Below, piece after piece: positions 19,386-28,747 of a DNA stretch of 64,000 bases (positions within the stretch are counted from its first letter, which is position 1; each line of letters opens with the position of its first letter). The notes under the pieces were generated by a model that had not been told where the DNA came from, did no database searches, and saw only the letters and a list, made by a program, of their open reading frames with translations. Source of the DNA: Paraburkholderia tagetis (lineage in GTDB: Bacteria; Pseudomonadota; Gammaproteobacteria; Burkholderiales; Burkholderiaceae); assembly GCF_022213065.1 (NCBI RefSeq), contig NZ_JAKLJA010000010.1, positions 62,001 through 126,000 on the forward strand. Reading direction: 5' to 3'. A program made the position numbers and the translations under genes.

Positions 19386-20108
19386 TCAGTTCGCCAGCAG
19401 CAGGAAGATCGCGGGCCGCTTGTGCAACTCGGGCGCCGGTTTCTTCTTCCATTCGGACACCGCGCGGCTCACGATCGTCTCGTCTGGCAGCGTGAGGTCG
19501 GCGGCCACGCACACGAGCGTGGAAGGCGCGCAGGTCGCGAGCAGCGCGTCGAGCAGCGCACGGTTGCGATAGGGCGTTTCGATGAAGATCTGCGTCTGCT
19601 TTGCCTTGCGGGAGGTCTGTTCGAGCTCGCGCAGCTTCTTCGTGCGCTCGTTCGCATCGACGGGCAGGTAGCCGTGGAACGCGAAGCTCTGGCCGTTCAG
19701 GCCCGAAGCCATCAGCGCGAGCAGGATCGAGCTCGGCCCGACGAGCGGCACGACCTTGATGCCGCGCTCGTGCGCGCGCCGCACCAGCAGGGCGCCCGGA
19801 TCGGCCACGGCGGGTACGCCCGCTTCGGAGACGAGCCCTGTGTCGACGCCGGCCAGAAGCGGCGCGAGCAGCTTCTCGACCTCGCCTGCGGGCGTGTTGA
19901 CGTTGAGCTCGCGGATCTCGATCTCCTGGATCGGCCGCGTGGTTCCGACGCGCTTCAGGAACGCGCGCGTGGTCTTGGCGTTTTCGCCGATATAGCTCGC
20001 CAGCGTGCCCGCCCGTTCGCGCACGGGCGTGGGGAGGACGGCGGCGAGCGCGGCGTCGTCGCCGTCACCGAGCGTATTCGGGATCAGATAGAGCGTGCCC
20101 GTGGTCAT
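19386..20108 (-). CDS. RsmI-like tetrapyrrole-methylase-family SAM methyltransferase
   Basis: A 240-residue protein of the tetrapyrrole methylase fold, the family of RsmI, which methylates the 2'-O of C1402 in 16S rRNA. Family features are LYLIPNTLGD at the start, VSEAGVPAVADPGALLVRRAHE (about residues 92-113) and VPLVGPSSILLALMASGLNGQSFAFHGYLP (about 118-147, split by the usual PxxGP site). It is shorter than a typical RsmI, and the start lacks the usual T-P-I-G-N sequence, so it may be a paralogue with another target. It overlaps maf by four bases, and this pair sits back-to-back with the yceD-rpmF operon. Confidence 0.78.
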   Translation of the reverse strand: MTTGTLYLIPNTLGDGDDAALAAVLPTPVRERAGTLASYIGENAKTTRAFLKRVGTTRPIQEIEIRELNVNTPAGEVEKLLAPLLAGVDTGLVSEAGVPAVADPGALLVRRAHERGIKVVPLVGPSSILLALMASGLNGQSFAFHGYLPVDANERTKKLRELEQTSRKAKQTQIFIETPYRNRALLDALLATCAPSTLVCVAADLTLPDETIVSRAVSEWKKKPAPELHKRPAIFLLLAN

Positions 20109-20755
20109 TCGCGAGCCTCCTGCGGCGTCGTCAGTAGCGGATAGCCGGCGGCGAGCAGCATGCGCGTGAGCGCGATGAGCGGCAGGCCGATCAGTGCGGT
20201 GGGGTCGTCGGATTCGATGGCTTCCAGCAGCGCGATGCCCAGCCCTTCCGATTTCGCGCTGCCCGCGCAGTCGTAGGGCTGCTCGGCGCGCAGATAAGCG
20301 TCGAGCGCGGCGTCGGGAAGGTCGCGAAAGCGCACCTTGGTCACGACATCGACGGTATCCGTTCGGCCAGTAGCGCTGTCGAGCAGACTGAGCGCACTAT
20401 GGAACAGTACCTCGCGCCCGCGCATGGCTCGCAGCTGTTCGAGCGCGCGCTCGTGCGTGCCCGGCTTGCCGATCTGGTGACCGTCGAAGGTCGCCACCTG
20501 GTCGGAGCCGATCACGAGCGAGCGTCCGGCGCTGGCTGGCAGGGCGGCGGCCACGGCTCGGGCCTTGGCCACGGCGAGGCGCAGCGCCGTGGCCTCGGGC
20601 GTTTCGCCGGGCTGCGGCGTTTCGTCGATGGCGGGCACGGCGGTGTCGAAAGGAATGCGCAGGCGCTCGAGCAGCTCGCGGCGGTAGCGCGAGCTGGAGG
20701 CGAGAATCAGCGCGGGGCGGCCCGTTTGTGGGGCGAGTGCAGCGGTATCCTGCAT
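20105..20755 (-). CDS. maf: Maf/YceF-type nucleotide pyrophosphatase
   Basis: Hydrolyses non-canonical or modified nucleoside triphosphates. The YceF branch prefers 7-methyl-GTP, which would keep modified nucleotides out of RNA. The 216-residue product begins the fold with ALILASSSRYRRELLERLRI, where S-S-x-x-R binds phosphate. AIDETPQPGETPEA, SLVIGSDQVATFDG and YDCAGSAKSEGLGI are closer to YceF than to the dTTP/UTP-specific Maf branch, which is my reading of family features. Its promoter must lie in the divergent region shared with yceD. Confidence 0.88.
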   Translation of the reverse strand: MQDTAALAPQTGRPALILASSSRYRRELLERLRIPFDTAVPAIDETPQPGETPEATALRLAVAKARAVAAALPASAGRSLVIGSDQVATFDGHQIGKPGTHERALEQLRAMRGREVLFHSALSLLDSATGRTDTVDVVTKVRFRDLPDAALDAYLRAEQPYDCAGSAKSEGLGIALLEAIESDDPTALIGLPLIALTRMLLAAGYPLLTTPQEARE

Positions 20756-21097
20756 GATTGTCGGATCGTGAATAATGGTCGTAGGCGGCGGACAGCGGAC
20801 AAGGCCCGCACAAAGGCTTGCGGGCGTGAGCTTAAGTGTTTGACTCGCAAAGATAAAGACGCTATGATTTTGCGCTTTTCATCGGTACGCTCACCTCGCG
20901 CGTCTTCAGTAAGCGCTGGTCACGGTTTCTGGCCAATGGCTAAAAACGTGCGCCAAAAGAGATGTGAGCGTGGTCCGTACCTAAGCCGCTTGAGGCAGGT
21001 AGGGAGCCGGTTGAAACAGATAAAGAATACAGATCGGCAGCAGTTAAGGCTTTTCGCGCCGCCTGCGGGCTCGCGCGTCTGGAGCAGGAGAGCGCAC
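20756..21097 (+). other. Divergent maf/yceD regulatory region and leader
   Basis: 342 bases without a gene. It contains the strong plus-strand promoter at 20840-20868 and then about 220 bases of leader before the yceD start. No tRNA-like or riboswitch-like structure was recognised in the leader. Confidence 0.6.
20840..20868 (+). promoter_or_regulatory. Sigma-70 promoter for the yceD-rpmF-plsX-fab cluster
   Basis: TTGACT (20840-20845) and TATGAT (20863-20868) with a 17-base spacer, an excellent match. Transcription would begin near 20875 and run through a roughly 220-base leader. Confidence 0.7.
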
Positions 21098-21754
21098 ATG
21101 ACCGAACATCCCGGCAAGCCTGCTGGCGCCGCAGCGGATAAGGGCGCGCTTAACCCGCGCGATCTCGATATCTTCGAATTTGCGCGTAGCGGGCGCAGTG
21201 CCTCAGGCACGGTGCGCCTCTCGCAGTTGCCGCGCATGCTGAACGAAGTCCCGGCCGAGGCGCCAGATCGCGACACCGCGTTCACCTGGCAGGCCGAGGG
21301 TTTCACGCAACAGGAATTGCAGGACGACGGCACCGAGGGGCCGCAGCCGTATCTGCGGCTGGCGGTTCACGGTGGCGCATGGCTTACGTGTCAGCGTTGC
21401 CTCGCTCCCTACGAGCAGGCGTTCGACGCGGACACAGTCTTCCGGATCGTCCAGACGGAAGATGAGGCGGACGAGATCCCGCTCGACGACGATGAATTCG
21501 ATGTGATTGTGGGCTCGCGCCATTTCGATCTCGTCGACTTGATCGAAGAGGAGTTGTTGCTCTCGCTGCCGCTCGTGCCGAAGCACGAAGTTTGTCCGGA
21601 AATTCACGAAAGCCTCGCCTCGGGTGCCGACGGCGCCGAGGGCGTGGATTCCGTCGACGAAGTGCCGGAGCAGGAAATCGAGCCGGAAGAGCGCGTCAAC
21701 CCGTTTGCGGCGCTCGAATCGCTCAAGAAGGACGGTCCCGGCAGCAAGCACTAG
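21098..21754 (+). CDS. yceD: YceD family protein (DUF177)
   Basis: A 218-residue member of the YceD/DUF177 family, which sits upstream of rpmF across many bacteria and whose plant relatives are linked to 23S rRNA accumulation. The conserved central part is LAVHGGAWLTCQRCLAPYEQAF, with a CxxC pair around residue 100, followed by acidic segments with EDEADEIPLDDDEFDVIVG and LIEEELLLSLPLVPKHEVC. The acidic, partly disordered C-terminus ends PFAALESLKKD. The ATG at 21098 has GGAGCAGGAG just upstream. The role is not established here. Cotranscription with rpmF is inferred. Confidence 0.87.
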   Translation: MTEHPGKPAGAAADKGALNPRDLDIFEFARSGRSASGTVRLSQLPRMLNEVPAEAPDRDTAFTWQAEGFTQQELQDDGTEGPQPYLRLAVHGGAWLTCQRCLAPYEQAFDADTVFRIVQTEDEADEIPLDDDEFDVIVGSRHFDLVDLIEEELLLSLPLVPKHEVCPEIHESLASGADGAEGVDSVDEVPEQEIEPEERVNPFAALESLKKDGPGSKH

Positions 21755-21851
21755 GTTTTACTGAGCGGCTGCGGGTGGCGTGCAGTATCAATTCGTGGGC
21801 CCAGTCCCGGAGTCCGGTCATCCCCAGGGTGGCGGCGGCCGGATCGGGCTG

Positions 21852-21860
21852 TGTTAGAAT
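21852..21860 (+). promoter_or_regulatory. Candidate extended -10 before rpmF
   Basis: TGTTAGAAT fits an extended -10 (TGn plus TAGAAT), 23 bases before the rpmF start. There is no clear -35. It could give rpmF extra transcription beyond the yceD promoter. Confidence 0.4.
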
Positions 21861-21883
21861 TCGGAAAATTTTCAGGAGTTATC

Positions 21884-22063
21884 ATGGCAGTTCAACAAAA
21901 CAAGAAGTCGCCGTCGAAGCGCGGCATGCACCGCTCGCACGATTTCCTCACGGGCGCGCCGCTGGCTGTCGAGCCGAGCACGGGTGAAGTGCATCTGCGT
22001 CACCACATCAGCCCGAACGGCTACTACCGCGGCAAGAAAGTCGTCAAGACCAAGAACGACTAA
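21884..22063 (+). CDS. rpmF: 50S ribosomal protein L32
   Basis: A 59-residue basic ribosomal protein. The start [20 protein letters not shown] is canonical for L32, and [20 protein letters not shown] closes it. CAGGAG precedes the ATG at good spacing. The frame opens 11 codons earlier, but those residues do not belong to L32. It lies between yceD and plsX, the standard order. Confidence 0.98.
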   Translation: MAVQQNKKSPSKRGMHRSHDFLTGAPLAVEPSTGEVHLRHHISPNGYYRGKKVVKTKND

Positions 22064-22156
22064 TCGTTCCAGCGTGCGGCGCAGCAACCCGAAAGCGGGT
22101 TTCCAGGCAGCGCCGCACATGGCGATTCTGTTCGCTTGACAATTTTTCGGCTCGGC

Positions 22157-22187
22157 AAAAAAGGCGGCATTCAACTGCCGCTTTTTT
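22157..22187 (+). terminator. Terminator-like hairpin between rpmF and plsX
   Basis: GCGGCA (22164-22169) pairs with TGCCGC (22176-22181), extended by an A-run and a T-run of six with one bulged base. It probably ends part of the rpmF transcripts and lowers plsX relative to L32. Confidence 0.7.
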
Positions 22188-22210
22188 GTGCCTGAAATCC
22201 GTCGCACTCC

Positions 22211-23368
22211 ATGACTGTTACGCTCACGATAGATTGCATGGGAGGCGACCACGGTCCGTCCGTGACCGTGCCTGCCGCAGTCAGTTTCGTTCGCTCGCAT
22301 CCCGATGCGCGACTGCAACTGGTGGGTATCGAGACGGCGATTCGCGCCCAGCTCAAAAAGCTGAAGGCGCTGGACCTCCCCGCACTTTCCGTCGTTCCCG
22401 CCACCGAGGTCGTCGAAATGGACGATCCGGTCGAAGTCGCCCTTCGCAAGAAGAAAGATTCGTCGATGCGCGTCGCGCTCAATCGCGTGAAAGAGGGCGA
22501 GGCGCAAGCCTGCGTCTCTGCTGGCAATACCGGCGCGCTCATGGCCGTCTCGCGCTATGTGCTCAAGACGCTGCCCGGCATCGAACGGCCGGCCATCGCG
22601 TTCGCGCTGCCCAACCCGCGTGGCTATACGACGATGCTCGACCTCGGCGCGAACGTCGACTGCGAACCCCAGCACCTGCTGCAGTTCGCCGAGATGGGCC
22701 ACGCGCTCGTTGCCGCGCTCGAAGGCAAGGATCGTCCGACCATCGGGCTCCTGAATATCGGCGAAGAGGTCATCAAGGGCAACGAGACCATCAAGCGCGC
22801 GGGCGAACTGCTGCGCGCGAGCACGCTGAACTTCCGCGGCAATGTAGAGGGCAACGACATTTACAAGGGCACCGTCGACGTCATCGTCTGTGACGGCTTC
22901 GTTGGGAATGTCGCGCTCAAGACGTCGGAGGGCCTCGCACAGATGCTCAACGACATGATCAAGGAAGAGTTCGGCCGCTCGTGGGCGACGAAGCTCATGG
23001 CGCTCACCGCGCTGCCGGTGCTCATGCGCTTCAAGAAGCGCGTCGATCACCGCCAGTACAACGGCGCGGCGCTGCTCGGCCTGAAGAGCCTCGTCTTCAA
23101 GAGCCATGGCTCAGCGGACGCCTATGCGTTTGAGTGGGCGATCAAACGCGGGTATGATGCCGTCAAAAATGGCGTGCTGGAGCGTCTCGCGCGCGCCATG
23201 GAAGAAAACGCCGGTTCAATCGAACAGGCCGCCGGTGCGTCCTCGGGCGGCCCGAACGGTGCCGCCGCAAGGGCTCCCGAGGAGCCGTCCGCGAGTCCAT
23301 CCGCGAGCTCACCCGGTCAGACGGCGGGCGATCTGCCGCCCGGCGCCGTATCACCCTCGAAGACATAA
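22211..23368 (+). CDS. plsX: Phosphate acyltransferase PlsX
   Basis: Makes acyl-phosphate from acyl-ACP, feeding PlsY at the first step of phospholipid synthesis. The start [15 protein letters not shown] (residues about 6-20) is the family signature. Further conserved parts are [42 protein letters not shown] sequence around residue 225, and [20 protein letters not shown]. The product is 385 residues, with a Ser/Ala/Pro-rich tail of about 45 residues beyond the fold, longer than the E. coli protein. The TAA shares a base with the fabH ATG. Confidence 0.96.
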   Translation: MTVTLTIDCMGGDHGPSVTVPAAVSFVRSHPDARLQLVGIETAIRAQLKKLKALDLPALSVVPATEVVEMDDPVEVALRKKKDSSMRVALNRVKEGEAQACVSAGNTGALMAVSRYVLKTLPGIERPAIAFALPNPRGYTTMLDLGANVDCEPQHLLQFAEMGHALVAALEGKDRPTIGLLNIGEEVIKGNETIKRAGELLRASTLNFRGNVEGNDIYKGTVDVIVCDGFVGNVALKTSEGLAQMLNDMIKEEFGRSWATKLMALTALPVLMRFKKRVDHRQYNGAALLGLKSLVFKSHGSADAYAFEWAIKRGYDAVKNGVLERLARAMEENAGSIEQAAGASSGGPNGAAARAPEEPSASPSASSPGQTAGDLPPGAVSPSKT

Positions 23369-24357
23369 TGGCTCAATCGACTCTCTATTCCCGCGTGCTC
23401 GGCACGGGTAGTTTTCTTCCGCCTGAGCGCGTCACCAATCAGGATCTGGCCGAACGTCTCGCCGCAAAGGGCGTCGAGACGAGCGACGAGTGGATCGTCG
23501 CTCGCACCGGCATCCACGCGCGCCACTTCGCAGCGCCCGACGTCACGACCAGCGATCTCGCACTGGCCGCTTCGCAGCGCGCGATCGCCGCTGCCGACGT
23601 CGACCCGCAATCGATCGACCTCATCATCGTCGCCACCTCCACGCCCGATTTCGTGTTTCCGAGCACCGCCTGCCTGCTGCAGAACAAGCTCGGCATCCGC
23701 AATCACGGCGCGGCGTTCGACGTGCAGGCCGTGTGCGCGGGCTTCGCGTACGCCGTTTCGGTGGCGGACAGCCTGATCCGCAGCGGTCAGCACAAGACGG
23801 CGCTCGTGGTGGGCGCAGAGACGTTCTCGCGCATCCTCGACTTCAACGACCGCACGACCTGCGTGCTGTTCGGCGACGGCGCGGGCGCGATCGTGCTGCA
23901 AGGCTCGGATGAGCCGGGCGTGCTCTCGAGCGCGCTGCATGCCGACGGCAGCTACGCGCACATCCTCTGCACGCCGGGCCACGTGAACGGCGGCGTGGTC
24001 GCCGGCAACGCGTTCTTGCACATGGATGGCCAGGCGGTGTTCAAGCTTGCCGTGAACGTGCTCGAGAAGGTCGCGGTCGAGGCGCTCGAAAAGGCGCACC
24101 TCACGGCCGACCAGATCGACTGGCTGATTCCGCATCAGGCCAACATCCGCATCATGCAGGGCACCTGCCGCAAGCTCGGTCTGCCGGCCGAGCGCATGGT
24201 GGTCACCGTTGGCGAACACGGCAATACCTCGGCGGCCTCGATTCCGCTCGCATTCGACGTCGCAGTGCGCGACGGCCGCATCAAGCGCGGCCACAACGTG
24301 CTGCTCGAAGGCGTCGGCGGCGGCTTTACCTGGGGCGCCTCCGTCATCCGCTTCTGA
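23368..24357 (+). CDS. fabH: 3-oxoacyl-ACP synthase III FabH
   Basis: Starts each fatty acid by condensing acetyl-CoA with malonyl-ACP. The catalytic triad is visible as C123 ([10 protein letters not shown]), H256 (IPHQANIRI) and N286 ([10 protein letters not shown]). The C-terminal glycine run [15 protein letters not shown] is also typical. Length is 329 residues, about a dozen more than E. coli FabH, because of an N-terminal extension. The ATG shares a base with the plsX stop (TAATG), so translation is coupled. Confidence 0.97.
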   Translation: MAQSTLYSRVLGTGSFLPPERVTNQDLAERLAAKGVETSDEWIVARTGIHARHFAAPDVTTSDLALAASQRAIAAADVDPQSIDLIIVATSTPDFVFPSTACLLQNKLGIRNHGAAFDVQAVCAGFAYAVSVADSLIRSGQHKTALVVGAETFSRILDFNDRTTCVLFGDGAGAIVLQGSDEPGVLSSALHADGSYAHILCTPGHVNGGVVAGNAFLHMDGQAVFKLAVNVLEKVAVEALEKAHLTADQIDWLIPHQANIRIMQGTCRKLGLPAERMVVTVGEHGNTSAASIPLAFDVAVRDGRIKRGHNVLLEGVGGGFTWGASVIRF

Positions 24358-24469
24358 CCAACCCGAGGCGGGCGCTCCCGCAAGAGAGCCGCATGCGCGA
24401 CGCGCGCGGCCCGGGAGCGGTTCATCCGAGCGCATCGCCCATCCGTTTTGATCGAATTTTGGGGACGTT

Positions 24470-25408
24470 ATGAAATTCGCGTTCGTTTTTCCCGGACAAG
24501 GCTCGCAGGCCGTCGGCATGCTCGACGTCTTTGCCGATAACGCCATCGTGCGCGAGACGCTGCAAGAAGCGTCCGACGCGCTCAACCAGGACCTCGGCAA
24601 GCTGATCGCCGAAGGCCCGGCCGACGAGCTCAATCTCACCACCAACACGCAGCCGGTCATGCTCACCGCCGCCTACGCCGTCTATCGCGCGTGGCAAGCG
24701 GCGGGTGGCCCGGCGCCGGCGATCGTCGCGGGCCATAGCCTTGGCGAATACACGGCGCTCGTGGCTGCAGGCGTGCTCGCGTTCCGCGACGCCGTGCCGC
24801 TCGTGCGCTTTCGCGCCCAGGCGATGCAAAGCGCGGTGCCGGTGGGCGAGGGCGGCATGGCCGCCGTGCTCGGCCTCGACGACGACACCGTGCGCGCCGT
24901 CTGCACCGAAGCGGCTGCAGCTAGCGGCGGCGTGGTCGAAGCGGTGAACTTCAACGCGCCGGCGCAGGTCGTGATCGCGGGCCACAAGAACGCAGTCGAA
25001 AAAGCCTGCGAGATCGCCAAGGCGAAGGGCGCCAAGCGCGCGCTGCCGCTGCCGGTTTCGGCGCCGTTCCATTCGTCGCTGCTCAAGCCCGCTTCGGACC
25101 AGCTGCGCGAATACCTTGCGAACGTCACGCTCAACGCGCCGCAGATCCCGGTCGCGAACAACGTCGACGTGGTCTTCGAGACCGATCCCGCGAAGATCCG
25201 CGACGCGCTCGTGCGCCAGGCCGCGGGCGCGGTGCGCTGGGTCGAGTGCGTGAAGGCAATCGCCGCGCAGGGCGCGACGCATGTGATCGAGTGCGGTCCG
25301 GGCAAGGTGCTCGCGGGCCTCACCAAGCGTATCGACGGCAACCTGGTCGGCGCCTCCGTGGCCGATCCGAAGTCGCTCGAAGAGGCGCTCGCGCTCGTCA
25401 AAGCCTAA
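24470..25408 (+). CDS. fabD: Malonyl CoA-acyl carrier protein transacylase FabD
   Basis: Moves malonyl from CoA to acyl carrier protein, supplying the extender unit for FabH and FabF. The start KFAFVFPGQGSQAVGM is canonical. The nucleophile is S90 in GHSLGEYTAL and the partner histidine is H201 in APFHSSLL. The oxyanion glutamine is in the PGQGSQ loop. The product is 312 residues, as expected. It lies 112 bases after fabH and 41 before fabG. Confidence 0.97.
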   Translation: MKFAFVFPGQGSQAVGMLDVFADNAIVRETLQEASDALNQDLGKLIAEGPADELNLTTNTQPVMLTAAYAVYRAWQAAGGPAPAIVAGHSLGEYTALVAAGVLAFRDAVPLVRFRAQAMQSAVPVGEGGMAAVLGLDDDTVRAVCTEAAAASGGVVEAVNFNAPAQVVIAGHKNAVEKACEIAKAKGAKRALPLPVSAPFHSSLLKPASDQLREYLANVTLNAPQIPVANNVDVVFETDPAKIRDALVRQAAGAVRWVECVKAIAAQGATHVIECGPGKVLAGLTKRIDGNLVGASVADPKSLEEALALVKA

Positions 25409-25449
25409 GCCGCAGCATCGGAAAGCATCAAACGCAACGGATTCGAACG

Positions 25450-26199
25450 ATGGAAAAGACTCTCGACAATCAGGCCGCGATCGTGACCGGCGCTTCGCGC
25501 GGCATCGGCCGGGCAATCGCGCTCGAACTGGCGCGCAAGGGCGCGACGGTGATCGGCACGGCAACGAGTGAAGCCGGCGCACAAGCCATTACTGCGGCTT
25601 TCGAAGCAGCGGGCGTAAAGGGCCGCGGCGCGGTGCTGAACGTCAACGACGCGGCTGCGGCCGAGGCGCTCATCGACGCGACGGTCAAGGAGTTCGGCGG
25701 CCTCGCGATTCTCGTCAACAATGCGGGCATCACGCAGGACAACCTGGCGATGCGCATGAAGGACGACGAGTGGGACGCGGTGATCGACACCAATCTGAAG
25801 TCGGTGTTCCGCCTCTCGCGCGCCGTGCTGCGCCCGATGATGAAGGCGCGCACCGGCCGCATCATCAACATTACGTCGGTGGTCGGCTCGTCGGGCAACC
25901 CGGGCCAGGCCAACTACGCGGCGGCCAAGGCCGGCGTCGCGGGCATGACGCGCGCGCTCGCGCGCGAGATCGGCAGTCGCGGCATCACCGTGAACTGCGT
26001 GGCGCCGGGGTTCATCGACACCGACATGACCAAGGATCTGCCCGCCGAGCAACAGGCCGCGCTCCAGCAGCAGATTCCGCTGGGCCGTCTGGGCAGTCCG
26101 GAAGACATCGCGCATGCGGTCGTTTTTCTCGCATCGCCGCAAGCGGGCTATATCACGGGCACTACATTGCACGTAAATGGCGGGATGTATATGTCTTAA
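25450..26199 (+). CDS. fabG: 3-oxoacyl-ACP reductase FabG
   Basis: The NADPH-dependent reductase of the elongation cycle, a short-chain dehydrogenase. The cofactor motif is TGASRGIGRAIA near residue 15, and NNAGI is near 89. Catalytic S143 (ITSVVGSSG), Y156 and K160 (YAAAKAG) are present. The C-terminus ITGTTLHVNGGMYMS is typical of FabG. The start MEKTLDNQAAIVTGAS at 25450 gives 249 residues; frames opening further upstream lie in fabD. Confidence 0.97.
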   Translation: MEKTLDNQAAIVTGASRGIGRAIALELARKGATVIGTATSEAGAQAITAAFEAAGVKGRGAVLNVNDAAAAEALIDATVKEFGGLAILVNNAGITQDNLAMRMKDDEWDAVIDTNLKSVFRLSRAVLRPMMKARTGRIINITSVVGSSGNPGQANYAAAKAGVAGMTRALAREIGSRGITVNCVAPGFIDTDMTKDLPAEQQAALQQQIPLGRLGSPEDIAHAVVFLASPQAGYITGTTLHVNGGMYMS

Positions 26200-26310
26200 C
26201 CGGATTCAGGTACTATCCGCGCCTTGATGCGTCTTTGCGAATATCGCCCAAGCGCATGTGCGAATAGCCGTTCCGGAACCGCGAGCGCCGCTTTTCTGCC
26301 AGGTCAAACC

Positions 26311-26319
26311 TGATAAAAT
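26311..26319 (+). promoter_or_regulatory. Extended -10 promoter before acpP
   Basis: TGATAAAAT fits an extended -10 (TGn with TAAAAT), 46 bases ahead of the acpP ATG. The -35 region is weak. A separate acpP promoter would suit the high demand for acyl carrier protein. Confidence 0.5.
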
Positions 26320-26365
26320 GCGCGCACTCGCATTTATGAGCTAACTTTTTTCCCTTGGAGGGGTA

Positions 26366-26605
26366 ATGGACAACATCGAACAGCGCGTCAAGAAGATCGT
26401 CGCCGAACAACTGGGCGTCGCCGAAGCTGAAATCAAGAACGAAGCTTCGTTCGTGAACGATCTGGGCGCAGACTCGCTCGACACCGTGGAACTGGTGATG
26501 GCCCTCGAAGACGAATTCGGCATGGAAATCCCGGACGAGGAAGCCGAGAAGATCACGACGGTTCAGCAAGCGATCGACTACGCTCGCGCGAACGTCAAGG
26601 CCTAA
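26366..26605 (+). CDS. acpP: Acyl carrier protein
   Basis: Carries growing acyl chains on a phosphopantetheine arm. The attachment serine is S37 in [19 protein letters not shown]. The 79-residue, strongly acidic protein starts [28 protein letters not shown] just before the ATG is a strong ribosome binding site. The arm is added by AcpS, whose gene is also in this window (40242-40637). Confidence 0.98.
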
Positions 26606-26728
26606 GCGCCATATTCCTGCCCGGGCCGGCGCGCGCACGCAAGTTGCGCGCTAGCGGCCCGCGAGGACGCTTGCCCGTGAAACCGCGAAAACCCGCCGCA
26701 CCTGCCGCGGGACATCTGCCGGTCAACT

Positions 26729-26780
26729 AGCCACAGGGCTCACAGGAGCATTTCCTGTGGCCTCTGTGGCTTTTGTTTTG
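26729..26780 (+). terminator. Nested terminator-like hairpin between acpP and fabF
   Basis: An outer 8-bp stem (26729-26736 with 26764-26771) encloses an inner 7-bp stem (26741-26747 with 26753-26759), and a T-rich run (TTTGTTTTG) follows. It should end many acpP transcripts, with readthrough feeding fabF. Confidence 0.7.
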
Positions 26781-26803
26781 TCATCTATGGAAAAGGGGTT
26801 ACC

Positions 26804-28045
26804 GTGAGCCGCCGTCGAGTTGTCGTTACAGGCCTGGGGCTGATTTCGCCTGTTGGCAATAATGTTGCCGACGGGTGGGCCAATCTGGTCGCCGGAAAGT
26901 CAGGCATTGCCAACATCACGAAGTTCGACGCTACGAACTTCTCGACCCGCTTTGCTGGCGAAGTGAAGGGTTTCAACGTCGAAGATTACATGCCGGCGAA
27001 AGAAGCGCGTCACATGGATACGTTCATCCATTACGGCATTGCCGCGGGCATCCAGGCGATGCAGGACAGCGGCTTCGAGGTCACCGAAGAGAATTCCGAG
27101 CGCGTGGGTGTCGTGGTGGGTTCGGGCATTGGCGGCCTGCCGATGATCGAAGTCACGCAAACGGAACTGCTCAACCGCGGTCCGCGCCGTATTTCGCCGT
27201 TCTTCGTGCCGGCCTCGATCATCAACATGATCTCTGGCCACCTGTCGATCAAGTACGGCCTCAAAGGCCCGAACCTCGCCATGGTCACGGCCTGCACGAC
27301 CGGCCTGCACTGCATTGGCGAAGCCTCGCGTCTCATCGAGTACGGCGACGTCGACGTGATGATCGCGGGCGGGGCGGAATCGACCGTTTCGCCGCTCGGC
27401 ATCGGCGGCTTCGCGGCGGCGCGCGCGCTCTCGCAGCGCAACGACGATCCGGCAACGGCAAGCCGTCCGTGGGACAAGGACCGCGACGGCTTCGTGCTGG
27501 GCGAGGGCGCGGGCGTGATGGTCCTCGAAGAGTACGAGCACGCGAAGAAGCGTGGCGCGAAGATCTACGCGGAAGTCAGCGGCTACGGCATGAGCGGCGA
27601 TGCGTATCACATGACCGCACCGCTCGAAGACGGCGACGGCGCGCGCCGCTGCATGCAGTACGCGATGCGCAACGCAGGCGTGAACCCGAACGAAGTGGAT
27701 TGGGTCAGCGCGCACGGCACCTCGACGCCGCTCGGCGACATCGCGGAAACCACCGCGATCAAGCGCGCGTTCGGCGACCACGCGAAGGACATCGTCGTCA
27801 ACTCCACCAAGTCGATGACCGGCCACTTGCTGGGCGGCGCGGGCGGCCTGGAGTCGGTGTTCACGGTGCTCGCCGTGCACAACCAGGTGTCGCCGCCGAC
27901 GATCAACATCTTCAACCAGGATCCGGCATGCGACCTGGACTACTGCGCGAACACCGCGCGGGACATGAAGATCGACGTCGCGCTGAAGAACTCGTTCGGC
28001 TTCGGCGGCACGAATGGCACGCTCGTTTTCAAGCGTCACGCTTGA
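26804..28045 (+). CDS. fabF: 3-oxoacyl-ACP synthase II FabF
   Basis: The elongating condensing enzyme of fatty acid synthesis. It begins with GTG ([17 protein letters not shown]), with AAGGGG just upstream; the only near ATG (26787) is out of frame. The active site is C164 ([11 protein letters not shown]), H304 ([11 protein letters not shown]) and H341 ([10 protein letters not shown]), and the C-terminal gating segment [15 protein letters not shown] is intact. At 413 residues it matches E. coli FabF. It follows acpP after a partial terminator. Confidence 0.97.
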   Translation: MSRRRVVVTGLGLISPVGNNVADGWANLVAGKSGIANITKFDATNFSTRFAGEVKGFNVEDYMPAKEARHMDTFIHYGIAAGIQAMQDSGFEVTEENSERVGVVVGSGIGGLPMIEVTQTELLNRGPRRISPFFVPASIINMISGHLSIKYGLKGPNLAMVTACTTGLHCIGEASRLIEYGDVDVMIAGGAESTVSPLGIGGFAAARALSQRNDDPATASRPWDKDRDGFVLGEGAGVMVLEEYEHAKKRGAKIYAEVSGYGMSGDAYHMTAPLEDGDGARRCMQYAMRNAGVNPNEVDWVSAHGTSTPLGDIAETTAIKRAFGDHAKDIVVNSTKSMTGHLLGGAGGLESVFTVLAVHNQVSPPTINIFNQDPACDLDYCANTARDMKIDVALKNSFGFGGTNGTLVFKRHA

Positions 28046-28074
28046 ATCGCATCTGAGCGACATGTGAGCCAGAT

Positions 28075-28620
28075 GTGATCGCCACGAGCGACACAGCGGC
28101 CGCGCCGGCGCAGTTGCAGCAGTTGCCACAGTTGCCGCAGTTGCATTTGCCGCCGGCCGGCCGCGACTCTCTTCAAGATGCGCGGCGCATCCGTGCGCCG
28201 CGCATTGTCTTGCGCCCGTCCCGGACACTGCACGTAGCACTGCTCGCCGGCGTGCTGATCGCCACCGCAGCGTTTTTCACGACACTCGCGCCCTAGCTTG
28301 GCACGTGGCGCGCTGTGCCGCCCACGCTCGCGCTGGGCGCCGCTGGGCTGCTTGCTTTCCAGGCGTGGCGCCGTGCGCAGCCCGCTTTCATCGAAATCGG
28401 GACCGATCGCTTCGCCGCCATTGCGCGCACCGGAGCGTATCTCATCGACGGGCGCCTGCTCGGTGCTTCGCAGTGGGGCGCGGCACTCCTCGCGCTCGCG
28501 GTGGAACAGGGCGGGTGCCGCAAGACGCTGCTCGTGGCCGCCGACTCCCTCGATACCGAGACCTTCCGCATTCTCGCGGTCAGCGCGCGCAGCGCATCCG
28601 GCCGCGTATCCGGCAGTTAA
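28075..28620 (+). pseudogene. YgfX-like membrane protein gene interrupted by an in-frame amber codon
   Basis: One reading frame runs from a GTG at 28075 to a TAA at 28618-28620, broken once by TAG at 28294-28296. The first half (73 residues) ends in a membrane-like segment LHVALLAGVLIATAAFFTTLAP. After the amber the frame continues LGTWRAVPPTLALGAAGL, a second hydrophobic segment, then a soluble domain with PAFIEIGTDRFAAIART and ASQWGAALLALAVEQGG. The two-helix plus C-terminal domain layout resembles YgfX/CptA-type proteins, which occur between fabF and rpoE in Burkholderia relatives; that comparison is from memory. A tryptophan codon TGG at the TAG position would restore a 181-residue protein. 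Confidence 0.6.
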
Positions 28621-28747
28621 GCACCGTTGCACCCGCGTGGCCGCTCGGTGTTTCGCGGCTTCGCGTACCCGCATTTGTCCGCATTGCCAGCATTGTCTTT
28701 CGCCGCACCGTCCCCAACTAATTTTGTCCTGCGCCTGCCAGAGCGCG

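Noticed and set aside
21851..21883. An earlier start for rpmF adding 11 residues
   Set aside because: L32 begins at MAVQQNKK in relatives, and CAGGAG precedes that ATG at normal spacing.
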